NCBI GenBank assembly: GCA_001564205.1
Contig: LKMY01000094.1
Coordinates: 1-6,573 of the forward strand
Source of the DNA: Nanohaloarchaea archaeon PL-Br10_U2g5
GTDB lineage: Archaea > Halobacteriota > Halobacteria > Halobacteriales > Haloferacaceae
Direction: 5' to 3'
Length of the DNA stretch: 6,573 bases
This document shows positions 1-5,574 of this stretch, one piece after another. Made by a program: the position numbers and the translations under genes. The notes under the pieces were generated by a model that saw nothing but the letters and a program-made list of their open reading frames with translations, searched no databases and was not told the origin of the DNA. Each line of letters starts with the position of its first letter. Position 1 is the stretch's first letter.

Positions 1-1208
1 CCGATCTGGACGCCGCCGGTGAACGTACAGCGGGCCCGGACCTCGCCCTCGCTCATCTCCAACAGCTTCGTCGCTCGGTCGAAGGCGTTCTGCGTGGCGT
101 CGTTGACGGTCGCGCCGGAGCCGACCACCTGGATCGGACCCATCTCCGTCTCGACGTCGACGCCGTGGTCGACACCGAGATCGCGGCCCGCCTCACGCTC
201 CTCGTCGGAGTAGGGCTTGCTGATAAAAGGGAGATCCTCCTCGTTCGGGAGTAGCACCGGTCCGTCGAGCTCCAATCCCTCGATCACTTCCACGTCCATG
301 GTGACCGTCCCGCTCACGTCGGTGGTGTGAAGCGAGAGCTCGCCGTCGCCTTGGTTCGCGTGGAGGTCGCCGACGTAGACGCCGCCGCCGTCGATATCGA
401 CGGGGCAGATCAACGTGGCGCCCGCCCGAACCTCCGGGATGTCCATGTGGCCGTCGGTCCGCTTCTCCAGGTCGGCTTCGGTCTCGACGCCGTAATCGTG
501 CTCGGCGCCGATCAGGTTCTGGCCGAAGTCGCCGGCGTTGTGCGAGTCGGGCATCGTGACCGACGGCGTCGTCCCGATGTTGCCGACGAACGGTCGGAGC
601 CGACCGAGCGTTCCGGGCATTTCGTCCGGCTCGTACAGCAGGATCGGGTGTTGTCTGGAGTTCTCGGGGATGTCCATCACGCGCTCGGCGTCGAGCGCGA
701 GTTCGTGAGCCCCGTCCGCATCGAGCGTGATCCCGACCGCGTTCTCGTGGTCGAACGCGACGGTGTAGCCGTATTCGAAGCCGAACGAGGAGGCGTTCGC
801 GCCGCACTCCGCACACCGGATCGACTCCTCGCCGGTGCCCTCGACGACCGAATCGGGCCACGTCGTCCCGCACTCCGGACAGCGGTGGTCGACGAACGGG
901 TCGTCGGTGAACGCGCCCTCTCGCTCGGCCATCGAGCCCGTGCTCGTCGCCATGCTCGTCACCTCCACGTCGCGAATGTGGATCGCGATCGCATCGCCGA
1001 CCGCAGCGCCCTCGACGCGGATCGGCCGCGTCACTTCGTGGCCGCCGCGGAACGACGGCGTGACCATCGGTCCCCAACACCCCGGTGGCGTGTACGTGGT
1101 TACCGTGCCGCCGTCCGCGACCGTTCCCGCCCACTCCTGATCGGGACCGACGAGCCCGAGCGTGTACTGATCGACGTACAGCTCCTCCTCGACGTGTTGC
1201 TGTGACAT
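1..1208 (-). CDS. Acetamidase/formamidase family amidohydrolase with zinc-ribbon insertion (C-terminus outside window)
   Basis: This probably hydrolyses a short-chain amide such as formamide or acetamide to ammonia and the carboxylate, in the cytoplasm; the true substrate cannot be read from sequence. 402 codons are visible from ATG 1208 (MSQQHVEEELYVDQ) and the frame stays open to the left edge, so the C-terminus is missing. The family signature GDLHANQGDGE lies at residues 280-290. Upstream core segments include the Gly/Thr-rich stretch around 198-216 (MPGTLGR, GNIGTTPS) and MPDSHNAGDFG near 219-229. Residues 108-137 contain two CxxC pairs (C110/C113, CPEC; C132/C135, CAEC), 18 residues apart, which look like a zinc ribbon inserted in the N-terminal half. 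An in-frame ATG at 1238 would add ten residues (MSCNTVPSSG), but a weak TATA-like element about 30 bases before 1208 favours the shorter form. No signal peptide is seen. Family assignment is firm, substrate is not. Confidence 0.88.
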   Translation of the reverse strand, partial: MSQQHVEEELYVDQYTLGLVGPDQEWAGTVADGGTVTTYTPPGCWGPMVTPSFRGGHEVTRPIRVEGAAVGDAIAIHIRDVEVTSMATSTGSMAEREGAFTDDPFVDHRCPECGTTWPDSVVEGTGEESIRCAECGANASSFGFEYGYTVAFDHENAVGITLDADGAHELALDAERVMDIPENSRQHPILLYEPDEMPGTLGRLRPFVGNIGTTPSVTMPDSHNAGDFGQNLIGAEHDYGVETEADLEKRTDGHMDIPEVRAGATLICPVDIDGGGVYVGDLHANQGDGELSLHTTDVSGTVTMDVEVIEGLELDGPVLLPNEEDLPFISKPYSDEEREAGRDLGVDHGVDVETEMGPIQVVGSGATVNDATQNAFDRATKLLEMSEGEVRARCTFTGGVQI

Positions 1209-1235
1209 ACCGGATGATGGTACGGTATTGCACGA

Positions 1236-1242
1236 CATAACG
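1236..1242 (-). promoter_or_regulatory. Weak TATA-like element for the amidase gene
   Basis: On the minus strand CGTTATG lies about 28-34 bases before the ATG at 1208, the spacing expected for a leaderless haloarchaeal transcript. It departs from the better TATA boxes in this window and overlaps the alternative ATG at 1238. It mainly serves to favour 1208 as the start. Confidence 0.3.
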
Positions 1243-1322
1243 CTACTGTTGGCGGCACCCGCTAGAGGTCCCGAAGGGGCGCGACCGGACGGTGGGAACA
1301 GGGCGTTCGACCGATCGGGATC

Positions 1323-1326
1323 AAAA
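1323..1326 (-). terminator. Possible U-tract terminator after the LysE-family gene
   Basis: A short TTTT run on the minus strand follows the stop codon at 1333-1335 by about seven bases. Archaeal termination often uses short U-tracts without a strong hairpin, but four Ts is minimal evidence. The rest of the 124-base gap to the amidase start holds no recognisable gene. Confidence 0.22.
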
Positions 1327-1332
1327 CGGGCG

Positions 1333-1944
1333 TCACCCGACGAGGAGCCACACGCCGAGCGCGATGAGGATCGCCCCGGAGAGTCGGTCCAACCGGCGAC
1401 CTACCCCGTCGGATCGGAGGTACGCGGCGGCCCCGTCCGCGAGGAGCGCGACACCACCGAGGTAGGCCGCAGTGAGGGTGGCGTAGGTAGCTCCGAGGAA
1501 CGCGAGCGAAGCGGTCTCACCGCCGCCGCCCGAAACGAACCCGGGAAGAAAAGCCAGAAAGAACAGCGCGACCTGCGGATTGAGCGCGTTGACGAGAAAC
1601 CCCTGACGCAGGCCGCCGCTCGTGGACGGCTCCTCGGTGCCCGCAGCGCGGAGCGTCTTGACACCGAGGTAACAGAGGTAGACCGCTCCGGCGATTCGGA
1701 CGACCCGCCGTGCGCCCGGAATCGTCCGGTAGAGAGTCGCGACGCCGACGACGACGAGCGCGGTGTGAAAGAGAATACCGACCGTGACCCCAGCGGCTGC
1801 TCGGAGCCCGCCCGCTCGGCCCTCGACCGCCCGGGAGAGGACGAACAGTGTGTCTGGGCCCGGCGTGGCGATCAGCGTCGCCGCGGCGAGGACGAAGAGG
1901 GCGTACGCCGACGGAGTCACGGGAAGTCCGGCTGCGATGGACAT
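1333..1944 (-). CDS. LysE/RhtB family amino-acid (or related metabolite) exporter
   Basis: This is an inner-membrane exporter of the LysE/RhtB superfamily, whose members expel amino acids such as lysine, threonine or homoserine; the substrate here is unknown. The 203-residue length is typical. The diagnostic N-terminal motif ATPGPDTLFVLSR spans residues 26-38, and the second conserved block GFLVNALNPQVALFFLAFLP spans 115-134. About six hydrophobic segments are visible (near 12-32, 46-70, 82-98, 117-137, 146-169 and 187-203), with charged loops around 76-83, 96-113 and 176-188. The ATG at 1944 sits 26-31 bases downstream of a good TATA box and no Shine-Dalgarno sequence is present, so a leaderless transcript is likely. 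It is co-directional with the amidase (124-base gap) and divergent from the SnoaL-like gene. A link to amide or amino-acid turnover is only suggested by proximity. Confidence 0.93.
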   Translation of the reverse strand: MSIAAGLPVTPSAYALFVLAAATLIATPGPDTLFVLSRAVEGRAGGLRAAAGVTVGILFHTALVVVGVATLYRTIPGARRVVRIAGAVYLCYLGVKTLRAAGTEEPSTSGGLRQGFLVNALNPQVALFFLAFLPGFVSGGGGETASLAFLGATYATLTAAYLGGVALLADGAAAYLRSDGVGRRLDRLSGAILIALGVWLLVG

Positions 1945-1969
1945 CAGCCCCCGCTTCGAGAACCGGGTG

Positions 1970-1975
1970 ATTAAA
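1970..1975 (-). promoter_or_regulatory. TATA box of the LysE-family gene
   Basis: TTTAAT on the minus strand lies 26-31 bases upstream of the ATG at 1944, the position expected if transcription starts at or near the start codon. This supports 1944 as the translation start. Confidence 0.65.
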
Positions 1976-2072
1976 CCCTCGGAACCACCGGGTCGGTGCG
2001 GCGGAAGCGCCGTCGGCTGAGGCGATCGGCGCGTCCACGTCGATGAGCAGCCACCCGGCCGGAGGGGAACGC

Positions 2073-2080
2073 CTACGTTT
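2073..2080 (+). promoter_or_regulatory. Weak TATA-like element before the SnoaL-like gene
   Basis: CTACGTTT lies 22-29 bases before the GTG at 2102. It is the only AT-richer spot in the 157-base divergent gap on this strand and is a poor match to the TATA boxes of the neighbouring genes. Apart from this and the LysE-gene promoter, I see no other gene in the gap. Confidence 0.28.
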
Positions 2081-2101
2081 CGCCGGTCCCTTCCGCGAGT
2101 T

Positions 2102-2476
2102 GTGAGCGAGACGACACCCGACCCCGAACGGCTCCGCGAGACGGTCCATCGCTACTACGAACGCGTCGACGCGAACGACCACGACGGTCTGCTTGCCCTG
2201 TTCGCCGCCGATATCGTCTATGATCGACCGGGACAGGAGTCGATCGTGGGAATCAACGCGCTAGAGGAGTTCTATCGCGAGGAACGCCCGCTGTCCGACG
2301 GCGAGCACGACACGCTCGCAGTCTTGATCGACGGCGACACGGCGGCGGTCCGTGGGACGTTCAGCGGGCGGCAGGGCGGGGAGCGGGTCGCCTTCGGCTT
2401 TGCGGACTTCCACACGGTCGACACGGACGGCTTGATCAGCCGTCGCGTGACATACACCGACCGTGATACCGTGTAG
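2102..2476 (+). CDS. SnoaL-like / NTF2-like fold small protein
   Basis: A 124-residue protein of the NTF2-like superfamily (SnoaL-like, ketosteroid-isomerase-like), a cone-shaped fold used for isomerases, hydrolases, cyclases or ligand binding; no reaction can be assigned. The N-terminal helix pattern (LRETVHRYYERVDANDHDGLLALF, residues 11-34), followed by ADIVYDRPGQESIVGINALEEFY (36-58), is typical, with the strand-rich second half (TLAVLIDGDTAAVRGTFSG and VAFGFADFHTVDTDGLISRR) completing the domain. The start is GTG (reads as Met): no in-frame ATG gives a better N-terminus and the fold begins almost immediately. No Shine-Dalgarno sequence sits at the right distance. It is divergent from the exporter and ends 65 bases before the regulator, which has its own promoter, so it is probably a single-gene unit. 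The family call is good; function is unknown. Confidence 0.85.
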   Translation: MSETTPDPERLRETVHRYYERVDANDHDGLLALFAADIVYDRPGQESIVGINALEEFYREERPLSDGEHDTLAVLIDGDTAAVRGTFSGRQGGERVAFGFADFHTVDTDGLISRRVTYTDRDTV

Positions 2477-2491
2477 ACGCCGGACGGGCGA

Positions 2492-2501
2492 ACGGTACCG
2501 T
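2492..2501 (+). promoter_or_regulatory. Perfect 10-base palindrome upstream of the regulator's TATA box
   Basis: ACGGTACCGT is a perfect dyad ending nine bases before the T-run of the regulator promoter, the region where archaeal activators or autoregulators bind next to the BRE. It is short and could be chance in GC-rich DNA. Confidence 0.35.
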
Positions 2502-2510
2502 ATCTGATGC

Positions 2511-2520
2511 TTTTTATAAA
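2511..2520 (+). promoter_or_regulatory. TATA box of the CARF-like regulator gene
   Basis: TTTTTATAAA lies 22-31 bases before ATG 2542, a near-consensus haloarchaeal TATA element for a leaderless transcript. It stands out sharply from the GC-rich surroundings. The T-run could also help end transcription of the SnoaL-like gene. Confidence 0.75.
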
Positions 2521-2529
2521 CAGCACCGC

Positions 2530-2542
2530 TACGTACCACGTA
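2530..2542 (+). promoter_or_regulatory. Short inverted repeat across the regulator start site
   Basis: TACGT and ACGTA are perfect inverted arms with a three-base spacer, the right arm ending on the A of the ATG. A protein bound here would cover the expected transcription start, fitting negative autoregulation. Only five bases per arm, so chance is possible. Confidence 0.3.
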
Positions 2543-3537
2543 TGCAGACCCACATCGTGCCGGTCGGATTCGATTACGACCGCATGATCGCGCCTCTTAT
2601 TCGGGATCAGTTCGATGTCGACCGGGTGATCCTGCTTGAGGGGACGGTTGGCAGCGAGGCCAACGTCGAGTACTCGCGGAACATCGCCCGCAAGCTCGAA
2701 CAGGATTTCACCAACCTGCTCGGCGCGGAAACCGTCCGCGAGAAGCTGACCGACGTGTACGATTACGACGCCGCCTTCGAGCGCGCCTTCGACCTGATCA
2801 ACGCGGAGCTCGATCGAGACGAGAGCGCGGTCGACGGGGATACCGACGGAGGCTCGAAAAACGCCGCCAACGAGCGGGAGGTGTGGGTGAACCTCTGTTC
2901 GATGCCTCGCCCCGTCTCCTTCGCGTTCGCGACCGCAGCCCACTCGATCATGGTCGAGCGACAGGCCGACCGGGATCGGATCCACACGTACTACACCGCA
3001 CCCGAGAAATACCTCGAAACCGAACTCGCCGAAGAGCTCCGAGCGAACCGAGACCTCCTTCAAGAGCTGAGCGAGAGCGGCTCGTTCGCAAGCGGCGACG
3101 ACAGCGACGACAGCGACAGTAACAATCTCGACCGCGTCAGGGATCGCCTCGCGACGACGACGGCGTTGCTCTCGGAGTTCGACGAACGCGGCACTACCAT
3201 CGGCGCGAAACGCATCGGCGACAGCCACGTCATCGAGCTCCCCGTCGCCTCCTTCCAGAACGTCAAGCCGTTCGAGGAGCTGATCCTGTTCACCCTCGGC
3301 GAGCACGGCGAGTTCGCCTCGGTCTCCGAACTCGCGGAGACGCTCGCAGCCGATCTCAACGAGGAGTACACCGACTCGTTCCGCTCGAAGGTGATTTACA
3401 ACGTCGACCGACTCGGCCCAGGGGGGAAGGGGTACATCGAACAGGAGGAGCGGGGGAAGTCCTACCAGACGACGCTCTCACGGATCGGCGAGCTGTGGGT
3501 TCGCGCGCACGCCGGCGAGGACCGAGATCTCGTGTGA
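2542..3537 (+). CDS. CARF/Csa3-like sensor domain plus winged-helix regulator (DUF6293/HFX_2341-type)
   Basis: Probably a cytoplasmic ligand-responsive DNA-binding regulator. Residues 1-150 look like a CARF/Csa3-type Rossmann-like domain: a first strand and turn (HIVPVGFDYDRMIAPL, 4-19), a second strand (VDRVILLEG, 26-34), helices to about 90, then VWVNLCSMPRPVSFAFATAA (114-133), where Csa3-type proteins carry a Gly-Gly-x-Arg-like loop. Residues 92-112 are an acidic low-complexity insertion. A helical segment (155-178) and an Asp/Ser linker (184-195) lead to the C-terminal region. A winged helix follows at about 244-322 (FEELILFTLGEHGEFASVSE, then a recognition-helix-like region near 277-290 and a wing at 294-311). 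I recall this as the haloarchaeal HFX_2341/DUF6293 family; ligand and targets are unknown to me. ATG 2542 fits the TATA spacing. cofH starts 89 bases downstream with its own promoter, making it the obvious candidate target. Confidence 0.85.
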   Translation: MQTHIVPVGFDYDRMIAPLIRDQFDVDRVILLEGTVGSEANVEYSRNIARKLEQDFTNLLGAETVREKLTDVYDYDAAFERAFDLINAELDRDESAVDGDTDGGSKNAANEREVWVNLCSMPRPVSFAFATAAHSIMVERQADRDRIHTYYTAPEKYLETELAEELRANRDLLQELSESGSFASGDDSDDSDSNNLDRVRDRLATTTALLSEFDERGTTIGAKRIGDSHVIELPVASFQNVKPFEELILFTLGEHGEFASVSELAETLAADLNEEYTDSFRSKVIYNVDRLGPGGKGYIEQEERGKSYQTTLSRIGELWVRAHAGEDRDLV

Positions 3538-3543
3538 GAGGTC

Positions 3544-3582
3544 GCACCCGTTGGGGAGCGTCTCAGTTCTGTGAACGGGTGC
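3544..3582 (+). repeat. Perfect 9-base inverted repeat between the regulator and cofH
   Basis: The arms GCACCCGTT (3544-3552) and AACGGGTGC (3574-3582) are exact reverse complements separated by 21 bases. The structure starts six bases after the regulator stop and ends 14 bases before the T-run of the cofH promoter. It could be an RNA stem-loop ending the regulator transcript at the TTTTT that follows, or a two-half-site operator; the 30-base arm-to-arm period (about three helical turns) is compatible with a dimer binding one DNA face. Confidence 0.6.
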
Positions 3583-3595
3583 CGTGACCGCCTCG

Positions 3596-3603
3596 TTTTT
3601 ATT
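3596..3603 (+). promoter_or_regulatory. TATA box of cofH
   Basis: TTTTTATT lies 24-31 bases before the ATG at 3627, matching the spacing at the regulator and winged-helix genes. No Shine-Dalgarno sequence precedes the start, so a leaderless transcript is likely. The five Ts may also terminate the upstream transcript. Confidence 0.7.
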
Positions 3604-3626
3604 CATGGGGTGGAGACGATTAGTGG

Positions 3627-5060
3627 ATGACTCCGGGGCGGAATTCCGACGCGACCAACGCCACCGTCGACGCCGACACCCTCGATCGAGAGGCGTCCGG
3701 GTTCGCCGACCCCTCGACTGACCAATCGTTCGAGAACGCGCTCGCGACGGCCCGCGACGGCGATCGACTCACCGTCGACGACGCAGTCGAGCTGCTCGCG
3801 ACGGGCACTGATCACGACGGGATCGATCCGGCTCGGAAGGAGGCGGTCCTCGAAGCCGCCGACCGCCGCCGACGAGACGAGGTCGGCGACGAGGTCACCT
3901 TCGTCGCCAACCTCAACAACAACGTCACCACCGCCTGCAACACGGGCTGTCTGTTCTGTAACTTCAAGGACTCGGCACACGCCTTTGAGGCCGACAGCGA
4001 CGCCGACCACGCGGGGTTCACCAAGACCCCGTCGGAGTCTCGGCGGATCGTCGAGGACGCCCTCGACATGGGCGTCTACGAGGTGTGTTCCGTCTCGGGG
4101 CTCCACCCCGCCCTCGCGTTGAACGAGGAGCACCACGAGATTCTCGCCGCGTACGACGACCCCGCGAGCGAGGTGAACTACAGGCCGCCGAGCGTCTACG
4201 CGACCGATCCGGGGACCTACGTCGAACAGATCGAGGCGATGTCCGTCGGCGGCGTTCACCTCCACTCGATGACCCCGGAAGAGGCGTACCACGCCGCCCG
4301 CGGCACCGACTGGGAGTACGAATCGGTGTACCGCGAGCTGGCCGACGCCGGGCTCGACTCCGCACCCGGCACCGCCGCCGAGATTCTTGTCGACGAGGTG
4401 CGCGACGTGATCTGCCCCGGAAAGATCCGCACCGACGGCTGGGTCGCGGCGATGGAGGGGGCGATAAACGCCGGGCTCGACGTCACCTCGACGATGATGT
4501 ACGGCCACATCGAGACGGTCGAACACCGCGCGAAGCATCTGAAAATCCTTCGCGATCTGCAGGACCGCACCGGCGGAATCACGGAGTTCGTCCCGCTCTC
4601 GTTCATCCATCAGAACACTCCGCTCTACCGACACGGCGTCGTCGACGGCGGCCCCTCTCACGACGAGGACGAGCTCGTCGTCGCGGTCGCGCGCCTCTTT
4701 CTGGACAACATCGATCATATCCAGGCGTCGTGGGTCAAATCCGGCGACGCCCACGGGCTCAAGCTGCTCAACTGCGGCGCGGACGACTTCATGGGCACCA
4801 TTCTCTCGGAAGAGATCACCAAGCGCGCTGGCGGCGAGTTCGGCGAGTACCGCTCGTTCGACGATTACGTCGACATGATCACGGCGATCGGTCGGACCCC
4901 GGTCGAGCGCTCGACCGACTACCGGACCCGCCGCCGGATCGATCCCGATGACGGTCCGCACGGGCCGCAGCTCGGTCCGCGTGCCGACGGCACCCCGATG
5001 CTTCCGGAGCGCGACGAGGATCGCATCGACGACCGCAACGGAGTCGGCGCGGACGATTGA
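3627..5060 (+). CDS. cofH: F0 synthase subunit CofH (radical SAM, coenzyme F420 biosynthesis)
   Basis: CofH (5-amino-6-(D-ribitylamino)uracil--L-tyrosine 4-hydroxyphenyl transferase) joins the hydroxybenzyl part of tyrosine to the ribityl-aminouracil; CofG then closes the ring to F0, the deazaflavin of F420. The radical-SAM [4Fe-4S] motif CNTGCLFC places the three cysteines at residues 104, 108 and 111, right after the family stretch VANLNNNVTTA. Other hallmarks are SVSGLHPAL, GVHLHSMTPEEAYHA, PGKIRTDGW, MMYGHIETVEHRAKHL, FVPLSFIHQNTPLY and the C-terminal block GGEFGEYRSFDDYVDMI, then IGRTPVERSTDYRTRR. The protein has 477 residues, longer than a minimal CofH because of an acidic N-terminal leader (about 1-40) and a variable acidic tail from about 440. 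The tail end and stop codon lie in a 36-base tandem repeat. No frameshift or missing key residue is seen. cofG is not in the window. Confidence 0.96.
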   Translation: MTPGRNSDATNATVDADTLDREASGFADPSTDQSFENALATARDGDRLTVDDAVELLATGTDHDGIDPARKEAVLEAADRRRRDEVGDEVTFVANLNNNVTTACNTGCLFCNFKDSAHAFEADSDADHAGFTKTPSESRRIVEDALDMGVYEVCSVSGLHPALALNEEHHEILAAYDDPASEVNYRPPSVYATDPGTYVEQIEAMSVGGVHLHSMTPEEAYHAARGTDWEYESVYRELADAGLDSAPGTAAEILVDEVRDVICPGKIRTDGWVAAMEGAINAGLDVTSTMMYGHIETVEHRAKHLKILRDLQDRTGGITEFVPLSFIHQNTPLYRHGVVDGGPSHDEDELVVAVARLFLDNIDHIQASWVKSGDAHGLKLLNCGADDFMGTILSEEITKRAGGEFGEYRSFDDYVDMITAIGRTPVERSTDYRTRRRIDPDDGPHGPQLGPRADGTPMLPERDEDRIDDRNGVGADD

Positions 5061-5128
5061 GCTGTCGGCCGTAACGGAGCCGACGCGGACGGTTGATCTG
5101 TCGGCCGTAACGGAGCCGGCGCGGACGG
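5037..5128 (+). repeat. 36-base tandem repeat (2.5 copies) across the cofH stop codon
   Basis: Copy 1 is 5037-5072, copy 2 is 5073-5108 (32 of 36 bases identical), and a partial third copy is 5109-5128. The unit is 12 codons long, so the cofH frame is kept: copy 1 encodes NGVGADD then the real stop, copy 2 would encode NGADADG then another stop, and copy 3 starts NGAGADG without one. Each full unit can form a GTCGGC/GCCGAC-type hairpin with the next (5064-5069 with 5079-5084), so the array could shape the 3' end of the cofH mRNA. Copies abut directly, with no spacers. Confidence 0.85.
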
Positions 5129-5225
5129 CCAGATCGGTACGACGGACCGAGTCGATATCGGCAGTGTGAGCCGAGACCGGCGCCCGACGACCCCGCTCCC
5201 AGCCCGCGAGAACAGGCGAAGCCCC
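5129..5225. other. GC-rich non-coding stretch before the winged-helix gene
   Basis: Together with the repeat array this makes up most of the 196-base gap between cofH and the winged-helix gene. I see no convincing gene. Short open frames here on both strands are Arg/Ser-rich and have no start signals. Confidence 0.5.
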
Positions 5226-5233
5226 TTTTATAC
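5226..5233 (+). promoter_or_regulatory. TATA box of the small winged-helix gene
   Basis: TTTTATAC lies 24-31 bases before ATG 5257, the same spacing as at the regulator and cofH. It indicates that this gene has its own leaderless-type promoter and is not simply a cofH read-through product. Confidence 0.7.
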
Positions 5234-5256
5234 TGACAGACGTTCACACGCATAAT

Positions 5257-5574
5257 ATGCGCAACCGAGACGCGTCCGCCTCCGAAGGGGTGGCGGACGG
5301 TGTCCCCGACGAGGGGGTCGGTGACCCCGCCCCCGATTCGTCAACGCTCACCCGTTCCGACGAGCGGATACTCGCGTATCTCGATGACGCGGGAACCGAT
5401 TATCCGGCGTTCATCGCGGGGAATACGGGGTTGTATATCACCCACGTCGACGAGCGGTTGGACGCACTGGAAGTCACGGGGCTGATAGAACGAGTAACGG
5501 ATGAGACGGTGTACCGGATCACCGACGCGGGCCGCGGCACCCTCTGCGAGGACAGTGCGTCCTGGTCCGACTGA
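5257..5574 (+). CDS. Small winged-helix DNA-binding protein (haloarchaeal phiH1-repressor-like type)
   Basis: A 105-residue protein, probably a cytoplasmic transcription factor. Residues 1-30 are a disordered acidic/Gly/Pro tail (MRNRDASASEGVADGVPDEG), and residues 31-95 form a compact winged helix: helix 1 SDERILAYLDD (34-44), helix 2 YPAFIAGNTG (49-58), recognition helix ITHVDERLDALEVTGL (61-76), then the wing IERVTDETVYRITDAGRGTL. This pattern matches the many single-domain winged-helix proteins of haloarchaea, often annotated as phage phiH1-repressor-like or MarR-like, whose targets are mostly unknown. ATG 5257 fits the TATA spacing; no nearer start would preserve the fold. It is convergent with HMG-CoA reductase (34-base gap) and downstream of cofH. 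Its target could be either neighbour or neither. Confidence 0.85.
   Translation: MRNRDASASEGVADGVPDEGVGDPAPDSSTLTRSDERILAYLDDAGTDYPAFIAGNTGLYITHVDERLDALEVTGLIERVTDETVYRITDAGRGTLCEDSASWSD

Noticed and set aside
327..1205. Open frame of 292 codons on the plus strand, antisense to the amidase
   Set aside because: No family resemblance and no start signals; it is explained by codon bias of the opposite strand.
193..1233. Arg/Gly/His-rich open frame of 346 codons on the minus strand
   Set aside because: It is a shifted frame inside the amidase gene with extreme arginine content, unlike acidic haloarchaeal proteins. The correct frame gives the acetamidase/formamidase signatures.
1228..1974. Open frame of 248 codons on the plus strand across the exporter gene
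   Set aside because: Charged, low-complexity and antisense to a clear LysE-family membrane protein.
2272..3306. Open frame of 344 codons on the minus strand, antisense to the regulator
   Set aside because: It crosses the SnoaL-like gene end, the TATA box and the regulator start, and encodes no recognisable domain.
3603..4961. Open frame of 452 codons on the minus strand, antisense to cofH
   Set aside because: It is a mirror of the strong GC-rich codon bias of cofH, lacks any recognisable domain and has no promoter. The plus-strand frame has all CofH hallmarks.
5037..5128. CRISPR array
   Set aside because: The 36-base copies abut directly with no spacers and overlap the cofH coding end; it is a simple tandem repeat.
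4948..5253. Short protein-coding frames on both strands showing 12-residue repeats
   Set aside because: They only reflect the 36-base DNA repeat read in other frames, with no promoter and Arg-rich composition.
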